NCBI GenBank assembly: GCA_963840095.1 | Contig: CAWIXN010000014.1 | Span: 1 to 64,000 of the forward strand | DNA from: DATBGO01 sp963840095 | GTDB taxonomy: Bacteria > Actinomycetota > Actinomycetes > Streptosporangiales > Streptosporangiaceae | Length of the DNA: 64,000 nucleotides | Direction: 5' to 3' | In this document: positions 18,235 through 27,459 of the stretch, piece by piece | Layout: each line of letters starts with the position of its first letter | How positions within the stretch are numbered: position 1 is the first letter of the stretch | Notes under the pieces: generated by a model | Told to the model about the DNA's origin: nothing | What the model saw: the letters and a program-made list of their open reading frames with translations, nothing else | Database searches by the model: none | Translations under genes and position numbers: made by a program

Positions 18235-18445
18235 GAATTCCGTCGTGATGGCGCGCGGCCCGGCTCCAGTCCGAACGCGGTGCGAGCGCCGCGGGCTGCG
18301 GGGCCGGCAGAATACCGATCCGGTCCAGGTAGGGACTGCACAGCTGGTGCAGGCCGGAGGACGCGAGCTCCAGCTCGACACCCGCCGCGCGGCCAACCTG
18401 GCAGCCCTGGCCTCGCCGCGCAGGACCAGAACCTGCGCCACGGCC
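18235..18445 (-). pseudogene. LuxR-family AAA regulator fragment
   Basis: ELASSGLHQLCSPYLDRIGI followed by LPAPQ and, after a frame change, RTAFGLEPGRAP matches the segment after the Walker A region in large LuxR-type ATPase regulators, which typically read LPFAGLHQLCAPMLDxxxxLPxPQ then ALRTAFG. Nothing upstream or downstream continues the protein. The surrounding 18174-18876 contains no other recognisable gene. Confidence 0.55.
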
Positions 18446-18876
18446 CGCCTGCGCAGATGCCACAAGGCGGCTCAGAGTGTCGCATTCGTCTTGCCGCCCG
18501 CAGCCCCGGCCAGAACCCGCTACTGGACATGCATACCTCACTGCCCGGACGCCCGACGAGGCCTCCACGTGGCGTACGCCTGCGGGCGGCGAGGTCAACG
18601 TTTCATCAGTCTTACATGGGCATTTGCACCCGGCAAGGTCGGCGATGTTCAGTTAACTGGGTGTTCAGCCGGGGCCCTAACGGAGCCAGGTGCCCAGCGA
18701 GCTCGCAAATTCGCCCACGCCGCCGCCCGAGCCGTCAGCGAAGAAAACCAAGCGAGCCACTTGACAACGCCGACAACAAAGAGGATTCGTTCTGTGCGTG
18801 CCTTCGCCCCTACCCGCGCCTCCGCTGTCGGGACGCGAGAGGAGATGGCCCGCTCGATGCGGCGGAACGGCACTGC

Positions 18877-19314
18877 CTACTGGCGGGCCTTGTTGATGGC
18901 GTTGTGGAGCTTGTTGAACCCCACCCATCCCCAGTAGACGCGGTGGTGGGTGATCAGCCCGTTCTCGAGATCCATGGACTCGACCACGTCCGTCTGGTCG
19001 CCCTTCGGGGTTTCGCGCGGATACTCCCAGATCAACAACCGCCCGTCGGAGAAGTACCGCCCGCTGCGGAACCAGTCCTCGAAGACCCCTTCGCCGCTGC
19101 GGGCCTGGAAGCTTTGCGCGAAGAACCGCGCGATGGCGTCTCTGCCGTGCACGACGGCGTCCTCGCGCTCGGGCCACAGGGCCAGCACGGCCGGGGTCTC
19201 GAGCACCCCGTCGTGCGGGGGCGCCGGTGCCTGGTGTCTGGCGTCTGGCGTCTGGTGTCTGGTGTCTGGTGTCTGCGTCCCGCCACGCGCCTCGGAATCG
19301 TTCTGCACCGTCAT
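18877..19314 (-). CDS. SnoaL-like protein with a heptamer-repeat N-terminus
   Basis: 145 residues; the start at 19314 is preceded by AAGGAGAG. The C-terminal 100 residues are NTF2/SnoaL-like (DAIARFFAQSFQ, WFRSGRYFSDGRLLIWEYP, VVESMDLENGLITHHRVYWG). The N-terminal part of the fold is missing and replaced by a region encoded by a 7-bp tandem repeat (residues TPDTRHQTPDARHQ). Expansion or contraction of the repeat changes the frame unless it occurs in threes. Either a degenerating gene or a contingency-type gene; function unknown. Confidence 0.65.
   Translation of the reverse strand: MTVQNDSEARGGTQTPDTRHQTPDARHQAPAPPHDGVLETPAVLALWPEREDAVVHGRDAIARFFAQSFQARSGEGVFEDWFRSGRYFSDGRLLIWEYPRETPKGDQTDVVESMDLENGLITHHRVYWGWVGFNKLHNAINKARQ
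19230..19278. repeat. Heptanucleotide tandem repeat, seven units
   Basis: Seven units of consensus TCTGGTG (with TCTGGCG variants; first unit CCTGGTG, last TCTGCGT) lie inside the start region of the SnoaL-like gene. They translate as DTRHQTP-type repeats. Slippage would shift the frame. Confidence 0.85.
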
Positions 19315-19525
19315 GAGATGCTCTCCTTCATGGCCCGGTACTCCCGAGGCTACGGCCAGCCACAAAGTGGCCCACCAGCAGCAGGTGAGACGTCCGACGG
19401 AAGACGCGCCCTTGCTACTTGGGCGGATGGCCGCGCCCGGGGCGGACAGGCGGGATCGGCGGTACCGGGTACCGGCGCGGGCCTGACCACAGGGCCGGCA
19501 CGGCGTAGACGGCGGCGGCCACCGC

Positions 19526-20475
19526 CTAAGCCGCTCGCTCGTAGTTGACTCGCCATCCCACGAAGTCCGGCCAGGCCTCAGCCGGGTCGCGCTCGATCGG
19601 GAAGCCGACCTCGCGCATCCGGCCCACCGCGTCGAGGAACTCGGCGTACGTCACGCTGGTCCCGGCGTCCGGGGCGGGCTCGTCGGGGATGTCGAAGCCC
19701 ATTGTCCGGGCGATCCGGTTGAAGCACCTGAACCCGCCGCGCAGGCATAGCCGGGCCGGGACCACCGGCGCGGCGCTGGGGGACAGGGCCAGGAACAGCG
19801 CGGCGGAGTCCAGCACGGCCAGCAACGCGGTCACCCAGGACGACAGCGCTCCCGGCGAGCGGAACCGGATCAGCACCGGGTAGGTGGTGTGGCTCTCCGC
19901 GACGTCTGCGGCCCAGCTTTCCCACCGCGCGTACAGATCCGGCATCGTATCCAGAGTCGATACCCCTGTTCCCAGCGCGTGGTAGGTGCGCGCCAGCAGT
20001 TCCGGCTCCACGACGGCATCCCAGCCCGCTCGTTGAGCAGAGCGACCTGAGTCTCCCGGCGGTTGAACGCCGCGTACAGGGTCGGCAGGTAGGCGATCTG
20101 CAGCGTGAGGATCACCAGCCCAGTCGCCGCGGCCAGGAACACGATCACCGCCGGCGCCGTCCCGGCTGGCACGGCGAACCCGAGGGCGAACAGCGACGAT
20201 CCGGCGTCGATGAAAGCCGACACCACGCCGCGGGCGGCGAACGGCCACAACAGCAGGGCGAACCCGACGTAGGCCACTACGAGCCACGCCGCCAGCTGGG
20301 CCAGCAACGCCGCCTGGGTAGCGCGCATCCGATCCCGCCGCTGGTAATCGGCGGAGCGCCCCACCACCTGCTCATAAACCCAATCGACCATCCGGTCCAC
20401 CCACCGCGTCAGCCGGCTGTTGACAGGCCGTGACACGATCAGCGTCACGGTGACGCTGGACACTGCCACGAGCAC
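19526..20475 (-). pseudogene. Multi-pass membrane protein, frameshifted
   Basis: The upstream frame, from 20475, has hydrophobic segments LLAQLAAWLVVAYVGFALLL and VIVFLAAATGLVILTLQIAY followed by LYAAFNRRETQVALLNERAG. A shift near 20020 moves into EPELLARTYHALGTGVSTLD, a further membrane-like stretch and a soluble C-terminus rich in conserved Trp (MPDLYARWESWAADVAES). It resembles actinobacterial hypothetical proteins with potassium-channel-like layout, but no filter motif is seen. The true N-terminus may lie further upstream. Function unknown. Confidence 0.5.
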
Positions 20476-20874
20476 CAGCGACGCCAGCGCCCGGCCTCGG
20501 CCTTGGAAGGCCCGGCCGAGCGCGCGTCGGCCCCAACGGCCTCAGCCCACCGCTGATCAGCCAGGCCCATCCAGCCACGCAACCGGGCTGCTGCATGATT
20601 CCGTCTTCCTCGGCGATCCATTTTCCCGCTCCCGGCCGCCGCGTCTAGGTCGCTCTGGTACGTCGCTGCGTGATCGGCTCGCCGAACATAGACGAGGAAA
20701 CGCAGAGAATCAGGACCCGAGGGCTCAACCTGTCGGCGCTACTGTCGCGCCGGGACCGCAGGTAGGCTGCTGAGCCCGGCGCCGAAGTCGAGGGGCCCGT
20801 CCTCTCGCCTGGGGAGCTGGTATTGACGATCGAGCATGACATGGGCGGTCGCCAGGGAGAGTGGAGATCAGGCG
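20476..20874. other. No gene recognised; leader of the CDF gene at the right edge
   Basis: Contains upstream DNA of the CDF gene and possibly the lost N-terminus of the membrane-protein relic. No distinct motif is seen. Confidence 0.3.
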
Positions 20875-21855
20875 ATGCCGGACGACAGCACGCGGACCGT
20901 ATTGGTAGCCCTTGGGTCGGGCCTTGGGGTCACGCTTGCCAAGGTCGGTGCAGCGGTCTTCACTGGTTCGACCGCCTTGGCCGCCGAGGCCGCGCATTCA
21001 CTTGCCGATAACGCCAACGACCTGTCCCTCTTCATCGCTCAGCGTCGCAGCAGTCGCGCCCGCGACGCCCGGCATCCCCTGGGGTACGGGCGGGAAGCCT
21101 ACTTCTGGGCGCTGCTCGCGGCCCTCGGCGTGTTCGTCACCGGTGCGGCGTTCTCGCTGCGTGACGGCATCGATGAGCTGATCCACCCCAGCGCCACCTC
21201 ATCGTTCGCCGTGGCCTATGTCGTTCTTGGGATCTCTGCCGTCCTTGATCTGGTGTCAATTCGCCAGTCAGCCGGGCAGATGGCCCGCCGGGCACGCCGT
21301 TACCATCGGGAGTTCGTGGAGGAGTCCAGGGTCACGTCCAACCCCTCGCTGCGGGCTGTATTCCTGGAGGACGCGGTGTCGGTTTTCGGAGACGTGATCG
21401 CGTTTGCCGCCTTGGCCCTGAATCAGATCACCGGGTCGTCCATACCTCAAGGCGTGGCCGCGGTGCTCATCGCGCTGGTGATGATCCGCGTCAGTCTTCG
21501 GCTTATCCAGCGCAGCCACGACTTCCTGGTCGGCGCCTGGGCTGGGGCCGCCGGGGGACCGCAGGGCCGCGATGTTGCTGGCTTCACCCAGCCATTGCGG
21601 CCAGCTGAGGAGGAGAGAGTACGAGCCTTTCTCCTCGGGTACCCCGGTGTGACCGCCATTCGCGAACTCCTGTTCACCTTCGTCGGTCCGGGTCGGATAT
21701 GGATTGTCGCCCGGGTTGACATCGACGATGGCCTGCGCGGTGCCCAGGTCAAGGCACTGGTACGCGGCATCGAGTGGGGTATGAAGCATGAGGCGGAAGA
21801 GGTCTACCGGGTCGACGTCGTGGCCATCGGCGGAGCACAAGCTGTGGACACTTAG
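20875..21855 (+). CDS. Cation diffusion facilitator family transporter
   Basis: 326 residues from the ATG at 20875 (GGAGATC upstream). It has six hydrophobic segments. The first metal site lies in AAEAAHSLADNANDLS (HxxxD) and the second in FLEDAVSVFGDVIAF (DxxxxxxD-like), followed by a cytoplasmic C-terminal domain (GVTAIRELLFTFVGPGRIWI). CDF proteins export Zn, Co, Ni, Fe or Mn by proton antiport; HxxxD at the first site favours Zn/Co. It is single-gene, with no metalloregulator beside it. Confidence 0.87.
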   Translation: MPDDSTRTVLVALGSGLGVTLAKVGAAVFTGSTALAAEAAHSLADNANDLSLFIAQRRSSRARDARHPLGYGREAYFWALLAALGVFVTGAAFSLRDGIDELIHPSATSSFAVAYVVLGISAVLDLVSIRQSAGQMARRARRYHREFVEESRVTSNPSLRAVFLEDAVSVFGDVIAFAALALNQITGSSIPQGVAAVLIALVMIRVSLRLIQRSHDFLVGAWAGAAGGPQGRDVAGFTQPLRPAEEERVRAFLLGYPGVTAIRELLFTFVGPGRIWIVARVDIDDGLRGAQVKALVRGIEWGMKHEAEEVYRVDVVAIGGAQAVDT

Positions 21856-22198
21856 GTTCTTCCTGAGGAGCGTCCGCTTACGTTGCATGGCTTAATGGCC
21901 GGTGGAGATGTGGCCGCGAATAGCATACCGGTGCCGGGGCCAGCTCAGATCCGGGGATGGCCCGCTCAGTGTACGTGCCCGCCCCTCCAGGCTCAAGCGT
22001 GACTGTAGCCGTGGGGCAACGAGCACAGGAGAAAGGCGCTGGCGAACATACATGCGAAGTCACGCTTGACCCCGGAGCCTCTACGGGCACTCCGGTCAGA
22101 AACCAAGGGCCAGGCGGGAGCCTGCTCGGACCGGACGCGGGCCATCGCCTGCACCGTGCGGGCAGTCACGCGGAAAATCTGCACCAGGCCCACACATT

Positions 22199-22617
22199 AT
22201 GGGCGCGCTCCACGCCATCATGGGAGCTCGCGTGCGCTATTTGCTGCCCGCGGACGGCCCCCTCCCGGCCGGTTCTCGGTCATCGAGTACACGGTGCCCG
22301 CCTTCTATGCGGTGCCTCCGGCGCTGCATCATCACCTCGAAGACGACTGGGCCGGGATGGTGCTTGAGGGGAGGGTCACGTTCGAATTCAGTACTGGCCC
22401 CAAGGTTGCCGAGACTGGGGCGTTGGTCTGGTGTCCGCACGGGACTCCGTTCGCGTGGCGGAATGACGGTGATCAGCCAGCACGGGTGTTGTATATGTAC
22501 GCGCCAGGGGGTTTTGAGGAATTCTTCTCGGAACTCGCCAGCTCTCTGGCGGCGGCTGGCGCGACGACGGTGACCCCGGCGGTCGCGGCCGAGGTGATCC
22601 AGCCGCTGTGGACATAG
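22199..22617 (+). pseudogene. Cupin protein, one frameshift
   Basis: The first frame gives MGARVRYLLPADG; the CCCCCTCCC run near 22260 shifts it into PGRFSVIEYTVPAFYAVPPA. The cupin core follows: ALHHHLEDDWAGMVLEGRV (HxH and Glu) and GALVWCPHGTPFAWRN, then DQPARVLYMYAPGGFEEFF. Corrected, it would be a 130-residue cupin of the type that binds a metal in the barrel. The frame breaks at a homopolymer-like run, so assembly error is possible. Confidence 0.6.
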
Positions 22618-22704
22618 TACGGACTTGCCGTCAGCGAGGACTGACACCAAGGCCGACGTCCGCCGGGCCATTAACCTGGGTGAAGAGGGGTCTTTCACGG
22701 TCAC

Positions 22705-22914
22705 TCACGGACCGCCCGCCTTGCAGGTCAGGCCGTGTGGAGGCCCGGATGGCACAGATTCCCAAGCTGACAGTGCGCGTTCGATTCTCGTCAGCCGCTC
22801 TTCAACCCCATTCGCGCGATGAATCGTATGCTCAATAAATTCGTCGCTCAACCATTTATCCTGCAGCTCAACGGCTGTCCCATTATCAATGCGGAAGAGC
22901 TTAAGGTCACTCAT
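22705..22914 (-). pseudogene. Short gene start after hsdR, truncated (DUF91-like N-terminus)
   Basis: MSDLKLFRIDNGTAVEL resembles the N-terminus of DUF91/DUF5655-type proteins that occur with restriction systems. Its ATG overlaps the hsdR stop in TAATG. After about 45 residues the sequence runs into the tRNA-Gly fragment and loses similarity, so the gene was cut there. Confidence 0.45.
22755..22800 (+). pseudogene. tRNA-Gly(CCC) 3'-half fragment, attachment-site candidate
   Basis: Contains TTCCCAAGCTGAC (anticodon loop and 3' stem, CCC anticodon), then GCGCGTTCGATTCTCG (T arm) and GTCAGCCGCTC (acceptor 3' strand). The 5' half is absent. Compared with an actinobacterial tRNA-Gly, the T-stem has two changes. 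The restriction-gene remnants begin right next to it. A 3'-half tRNA is the usual footprint of site-specific integration. Confidence 0.55.
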
Positions 22915-23220
22915 TAATCAACATACTGGTCTCGGGCCTTGCGATAGACGTCACGAACGTAGAACTCCTTGACCGCCTGCTGAAACTCCGGATCGTCGAG
23001 AATCCGACGGAAGAGGGCGTCGTTCTCGTCCATCCGGCTGATGACCGTCTTCAGAAAATTCCGGTCGAAGACAAGCTTGAAATTGTCAAGGGTGTTGTTG
23101 CGAGCTTGGTTGGTGACCTCCTGATCGGACAACCAATCCCGTTCATACTGGTCGAAGAGCAGCTGGTCAGCGTCGGCAAGGTCGAGGCCAAACCGTTCGT
23201 TGAGGATGTCAACGATGAGT
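22914..23220 (-). pseudogene. hsdR: Type I restriction subunit R (HsdR), C-terminal 100 residues
   Basis: The frame open from the IS end reads ILNERFGLDLADADQLLFDQ, then YERDWLSDQEVTNQARNN and ENDALFRRILDDPEFQQAV, the C-terminal helical end of HsdR subunits. Everything upstream (nuclease and helicase domains) is missing, cut by the IS at 23221. DNA here is clearly AT-richer than the island average. HsdR is the translocating, cleaving subunit; the remnant cannot function. Confidence 0.75.
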
Positions 23221-24162
23221 CTTATTCAAAAGTCCCTAGATGATCTTGCTCGCAAGACTGCCTAGAATTGTTATCAGATAATGCCATAGGCGCACGGTGC
23301 GCCTTGTAGGCAACGGCTCCTCCAATCAGTAGAAAGAAGGTGACTAAGCCAAAACTTTCACCGATGGAGAAGCCGTTGCGATTCGATCGTATGTCAGGAC
23401 TCGACTCCGGGCAACTCGACGAACTTGAGCTGCGTGTCGCAGAGATGCTCGAAATCCCCTGGAAAAATGCAACCGGTCGGCCAAGAGAACTCACGCTCCG
23501 GGAAGCAATCATCATCGCGAGCGGATATGCCCGGCAGAACATCATCCAGGACGTCTGGGCAGAGATCTTCGACATCTCACAGCCGGGAGTTTCCCGGATC
23601 ATCACCGAGATCACTCCCCTCATCGAGAAGGCAACCGCGGAATTCCGGCCAGACGCCGAGGAGGCCAAGGCCGCTGCGCGCGGCCAGACGGTCCTGCTAG
23701 ACGGCTTCCTGGCGCCATGCTGGTCCTGGCGCGGAATACCTGGCCTGTGGTCAGGAAAGCACAAGACGACTGGCTTCAACAGCCAGGTCATATCCAATCT
23801 TGCTGGTGACGTGATCTTCGTCTCCGAACCGCTCACCGGACACAACCACGACATGACGGTCCTCAGCGAAACAAAGACTGCCGAGATCATCGCGGCAGCC
23901 TTCAGCGGCATCGGCGACAAGGGATACCAGGGATCGGGCTACATCACGCCGATCAAGAAACCGCAATACAGGGACCTGCTTGAATGGGAGAAGAATTTCA
24001 ATGCGGACGTAAGCCGCCTGCGCGCCCCAGTCGAGCGAGCAATCGCCCACATCAAATCCTGGCGCATTCTCCACACTGACTACCGGAGACCGCTGGCGAC
24101 CTACCTCACGTCGTTCCGGGCCGCCATCGGCCTGTACTTCTTTAAACTGTCTCTTGAATAAG
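23221..24162 (+). mobile_element. IS5-type insertion sequence, apparently intact
   Basis: 942 bp. The left end CTTATTCAAAAG and the inverted right end CTTATTCAAGAG form terminal inverted repeats. One transposase gene fills most of it, and its stop lies inside the right repeat. No flanking target duplication is visible: the left flank is hsdR and the right flank is an mrr-like gene. A deletion or recombination therefore accompanied or followed insertion. Confidence 0.8.
23340..24161 (+). CDS. IS5-family transposase (DDE_Tnp_4 type)
   Basis: 273 residues. An N-terminal HTH (LTLREAIIIASGYARQN, WAEIFDISQPGVSRIITEI) is followed by a DDE domain with Asp in VLLDGFLAP, Asp in GIGDKGYQGSG and Glu in RAPVERAIAHIKSW. 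All three acidic residues are present and no frameshift is seen, so it should be active. The GTG at 23340 lies directly after AGAAAGAAGG; ATG 23364 or 23393 is a plausible alternative start. It sits in an AT-rich segment unlike the island average. Confidence 0.85.
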   Translation: MTKPKLSPMEKPLRFDRMSGLDSGQLDELELRVAEMLEIPWKNATGRPRELTLREAIIIASGYARQNIIQDVWAEIFDISQPGVSRIITEITPLIEKATAEFRPDAEEAKAAARGQTVLLDGFLAPCWSWRGIPGLWSGKHKTTGFNSQVISNLAGDVIFVSEPLTGHNHDMTVLSETKTAEIIAAAFSGIGDKGYQGSGYITPIKKPQYRDLLEWEKNFNADVSRLRAPVERAIAHIKSWRILHTDYRRPLATYLTSFRAAIGLYFFKLSLE

Positions 24163-24168
24163 CTTTAG

Positions 24169-24444
24169 TGCAAGCGGTACAAGGGAACCGTCACCCCAGG
24201 GGTCGTGAGAGACTTTCGTGGCGCGATGGCTGGCCGGGGCGAGAAAGGGTTGCTGATCACGACGGGATCGTTCACCCGCGACGCCCAGGCAGAGGCAACC
24301 CGGGACGGTGCGCCTCCTGTCGAGCTAATCGACGGCGACAGACTGTGCGACCTGCTCAAACAGTTCCGCCTCGGCATTGAAGTACGCGAACGGGTAGAGG
24401 AGGACGTGACTGTCAATCCTGGCTTCTTTGACGAGTACCAATGA
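24169..24444 (+). pseudogene. Mrr-type restriction endonuclease, C-terminal part
   Basis: Directly after the IS the frame reads CKRYKGTVTPGVVRDFRGAM, with the Mrr_cat QxK-type catalytic motif (here CK, the Gln lost), then GEKGLLITTGSFTRDAQAE and PPVELIDGDRLCDLLKQF. The C-terminus is complete, ending NPGFFDEYQ. The N-terminal domain and the first catalytic Asp are gone. Mrr enzymes cut modified DNA. Together with hsdR on the other side it shows that a restriction locus was destroyed here. Confidence 0.7.
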
Positions 24445-25340
24445 CCTTCGCGGTCGTGGCACTATCTAGTGCCAGCACTACGAGTGACTACAGTAACTGA
24501 GTGACAATCGCCGTGCACGTCGCCGGACATCTCGGGACACGGATGGACCGTTGATGCGGGTCGCCAGGTGACTTGCCGGAGGCCCAAGCGGTACGGACTA
24601 CCCTCGTAATGAATAGGTCGGCAGCGCGCGCGGTCCATACGAGCACGCGCACCCGCGTTCTCGCAGTTCACTTGGCTCACTGGCAACCGAGCAACGACGG
24701 GAGAGACGACCGCGACAATGACCGCGCCCCCACTACCCGGTGCGCACATGGCCCGGGCCGAGCTCGAAGCCGTCATGCACGGCCGCCTCTCACTTTCAGT
24801 ATGTAACTCGCGCGCACGATTACGAGATGACCTTGGTCCCGGCCCGCAGGGCCGACGGTCACTGGATCATCCATCGCATCGGCGGTAAAGGCGGCGGCGA
24901 ACACGATGGGAGCGCCGAAGGTGAACCTGGCACGCGATGACCTCCGCGCCTCGGCGATCGGCCACGACCGAGTGACCAACTGAGTGACGATCCCACCGGC
25001 CGCCATCGTACGCCGCTGGACAGTGATGGATGTATGCAGCAGCTCAGGCTTCTGCCGCCGCAGGGTGACGTGCCCCCCACTTGGCTTCGGGACGAAGAGG
25101 GCGGTCGGCTCCCGTTCTGCTTCCCCGCACTTGATCATGCCGAATGCGTGCCATATCCGTCTGGCAGTCTGTGTTCGCCCAAGTCGGAAGGCTGTCGTCG
25201 TGGGTCTGTAAAACCGCTGCTCTAGTCGTAGCCCGGAAGACTGACCAGCGCAAGCCACACGGCTAGGCGGTCAGAGGCGGAGCCTCACTGGTACGGCAGC
25301 CGCCATTGGTTAGCTGGCCAGCGGTTTCATGGTGATGTTG
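24445..25340. other. Large intergenic stretch without a recognised gene
   Basis: Contains a perfect 14-bp palindrome TAGTGCCAGCACTA (24467-24480). A related motif pair, CGAGTGAC followed by AACTGAGTGAC, occurs at 24481-24505 and 24969-24988. Frames on both strands have no family resemblance. Possibly a degraded integration module or non-coding DNA. Confidence 0.4.
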
Positions 25341-25859
25341 CTAGCCGACCCTGGCTGCCAGGTCTTCATAGGCAGGCTGGAGCTCGTCCCACCGCGCGTC
25401 GGCGTCGCAGCGCTCATGCCCGGCGAGGTGGGCGGCGAGATCTTCGACATGGACCTGCACCCCCGCCCCGTAGGCGGCGAGCAGGTTCAGGGGCATGCCC
25501 CGTTCCTCGGCGACCAGGATGGTCTGGTCGCCGTCGGCGGCCAGCGTGACCTCGATGACATTCTCGTGCTGCTGGCCCAGGCCGTGGGCCAGCAGCAGCC
25601 GCCGCGGGGGCTCGCACGCTTCCACGCGCCCGGTGCCTTCCGATCCGCTGGCATAAAAGTGAAAGCGGTACTCACCGCCGAGGCGGAGGTCGCCATCGAC
25701 CTCGCCGATCCAGCGGGCCAGGCGCAGGGGATCGGTGAGTGCCGACCACACGTCGTCGATATCGGTGTCGAAGCGGTCCTGCATGCGCACGACGCCCTTG
25801 CCGTTTGCTGATCGCAGGCTGCCCAGGATGCGGGTGCCCGGACGTGCGTTGCTGGTCAT
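25341..25859 (-). CDS. SRPBCC/AHSA1-type protein
   Basis: 172 residues with the helix-grip (START-like) fold: DRFDTDIDDVWSALTDPLRL, ARWIGEVDGDLRLGGEYRF and TGRVEACEPPRRLLLAHGL are typical of activator-of-Hsp90-like SRPBCC proteins. Such proteins bind a hydrophobic ligand; function is unassigned. The ATG at 25859 overlaps the stop of the upstream ArsR gene in ATGA, so the two are translationally coupled, the common ArsR-SRPBCC operon of actinobacteria. Confidence 0.85.
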   Translation of the reverse strand: MTSNARPGTRILGSLRSANGKGVVRMQDRFDTDIDDVWSALTDPLRLARWIGEVDGDLRLGGEYRFHFYASGSEGTGRVEACEPPRRLLLAHGLGQQHENVIEVTLAADGDQTILVAEERGMPLNLLAAYGAGVQVHVEDLAAHLAGHERCDADARWDELQPAYEDLAARVG

Positions 25860-26182
25860 CTGGTGCTCCTTTGCTCGCGTTTCCCCCGGGCTATCTCGGT
25901 GTGCAAGGCATCCAGCCGCTGCTCCCACAAGGCCCGGTACCGGCCCAGCCATTCATCGACCTCGGCGAGCGGCTCGGGTCGAAGACTGTAGACCCGCCGC
26001 TGGGCCTCCTGGCGGGCCTCGACGAGCCCCGCCTCCCGCAGCACCCGCAGGTGCCGCGATACCCCCGGGCGAGCAATCGGCAGCAGCGCCGCCAGCTCAC
26101 CCGCGGTTGCCGGACCGCCGGTCAGGGTCTCCAGCATCATCCGTCGGCTCTCGTCCGCCAGTGCCCGCAGCACAGCTTCCAT
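25856..26182 (-). CDS. ArsR-family transcriptional regulator
   Basis: 108 residues, a winged-helix HTH: MEAVLRALADESRRMMLETL, GELAALLPIARPGVSRHLRV and REAGLVEARQEAQRRVYSLR. No cysteine pair for metal binding is present, so it belongs to the non-metal ArsR group that partners SRPBCC proteins. It probably represses its own two-gene operon. The upstream 26183-26380 includes AAGGCAGTTACGTAACTATC, with the palindrome AGTTACGTAACT as a possible operator. Confidence 0.88.
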   Translation of the reverse strand: MEAVLRALADESRRMMLETLTGGPATAGELAALLPIARPGVSRHLRVLREAGLVEARQEAQRRVYSLRPEPLAEVDEWLGRYRALWEQRLDALHTEIARGKREQRSTR

Positions 26183-26194
26183 GGCGTGACTGTA

Positions 26195-26215
26195 CCAAGG
26201 CAGTTACGTAACTAT
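26195..26215. promoter_or_regulatory. Palindrome AGTTACGTAACT upstream of arsR-type gene
   Basis: A perfect 12-bp palindrome about 20 bp upstream of the ArsR ATG, in the position expected for autoregulation. Confidence 0.45.
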
Positions 26216-26541
26216 CAAGGTACATAAGCGAGCGCGAGTGCGCCATGCCACGCCAGCGAACCCGGGTGCGGGCGCTCCGCCGCAGCTCACAACCCGAATG
26301 GCGGCGGCCGTACCTGTGAGCCCAACAAGCACAGATCTGAGCGAGCAGGGCACTTCGAGGGCACATGCGGTCACGACGCACTAGGTAACGATGAGAAAGA
26401 CCGAGAAGCAGATGCCGAGGTCAGGCCACGTTCCAGCACGGAGCCCCTGCTCCGTGGAACCTGATACGTGAATGGTCCTTAGCTGGGCAGGCGGCAGCGC
26501 CCGGCGGAGCGCTAGCGGAGCCGGGTTCTTGGGGACGCGGG

Positions 26542-27230
26542 TCAGGCGGCGACTGGTTGCAGGCTGACGGTGTGGCCGAGGGCTTCGAGCTTTGCGATCA
26601 GGCGGCGTGTTTCCCGTTGAGGGTCCAGGCGGCTGGTGAAGTAGTCCGAGCCGAGCTCGTCGTAGGGTTTGCCGGTGGCCAGGACGTGCCAGATGATGAC
26701 GATCATCGCGTGGGCGACCACGACGATGGCTTTCTTCTTGGCGATCGGGCTGCGCTAGCCGCCCCATTTCATGACGTGCCGGTGGTAGAGGGATTTGAGG
26801 TAGCCGTCGTGGCGGACCGCGGACCAGGCGCACTCGACCAGGAGGGACTGCAGGTGCTCGTTGCCTTTGCGGCGCCTGCCGGAGCGGCGTTTGCCCGCGG
26901 AGGTGCTCGTTGCCTTTGCGGCGCCTGCCGGAGCGGCGTTTGCCCGCGGATTCGTGGTTGCCGGGGCATAGCCCGGTCCAGGAGGCCAGGCGGGCGTCGG
27001 TGGCGAAGTAGTCCCTGACGCTGACCCCGATCTCGCAGATCACCCCGGCGGCGGACAGGAGACCGATCCCGGGGATGGTAGCTAGCAGGTCACGGGCGGC
27101 GCGAAAGGGGATCATCATCGCCTCGATCTGGGCGTCCAGCCGGGCGGTCATCGCCTCCATGTGGTCGATGTGGTCCAGGTGCAGGCGGCACATCAGGGCG
27201 TGGTGGTCCCCGAACCGGCCTTTCTTTCCT
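26542..27230 (-). pseudogene. IS110-family transposase, C-terminal part, multiply broken
   Basis: HHALMCRLHLDHIDHMEAM and LLATIPGIGLLSAAGV, then ARLASWTGLCPGNHESAGKR, mark the transposase_20 (IS116/IS110/IS902) domain. The N-terminal DEDD domain is missing beyond 27230. Inside, a 49-bp tandem duplication (26852-26949) shifts the frame, and a TAG at 26755-26757 interrupts MKWGG. The end LEALGHTVSLQPVAA stops at 26542. Confidence 0.8.
26852..26949. repeat. 49-bp exact tandem duplication
   Basis: The 49-bp unit at 26852-26900 is repeated without change at 26901-26949. Because 49 is not a multiple of three, it breaks the IS110 transposase frame. Perfect identity means it is recent or an assembly artefact. 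Confidence 0.9.
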
Positions 27231-27459
27231 CCCGCAAGCCGCAAGAGGACGTTGCCAGCCTCATCTCCCGCGGCCACCCATTCATCGGCGGAGCTGACGC
27301 TGCAGGCCACGGCAGTTGTCGGCTGAGAAGGCGTCCGCATCTCAGCTAGGAGAGACCCGCTCGATTCCCTGCTTATCCACTCCGGGGTGCCAGCTTCTAC
27401 AGTTGACCAGTTAACTGCGGCGGCGCAGCTGACAGTGTGTGAAGGCCGGGGCCGCTGGT

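Noticed and set aside
24445..25340. Possible gene on the minus strand at 24773-25258
   Set aside because: 161 codons without family resemblance, no ribosome-binding site of note, overlapping frames on both strands equally plausible.
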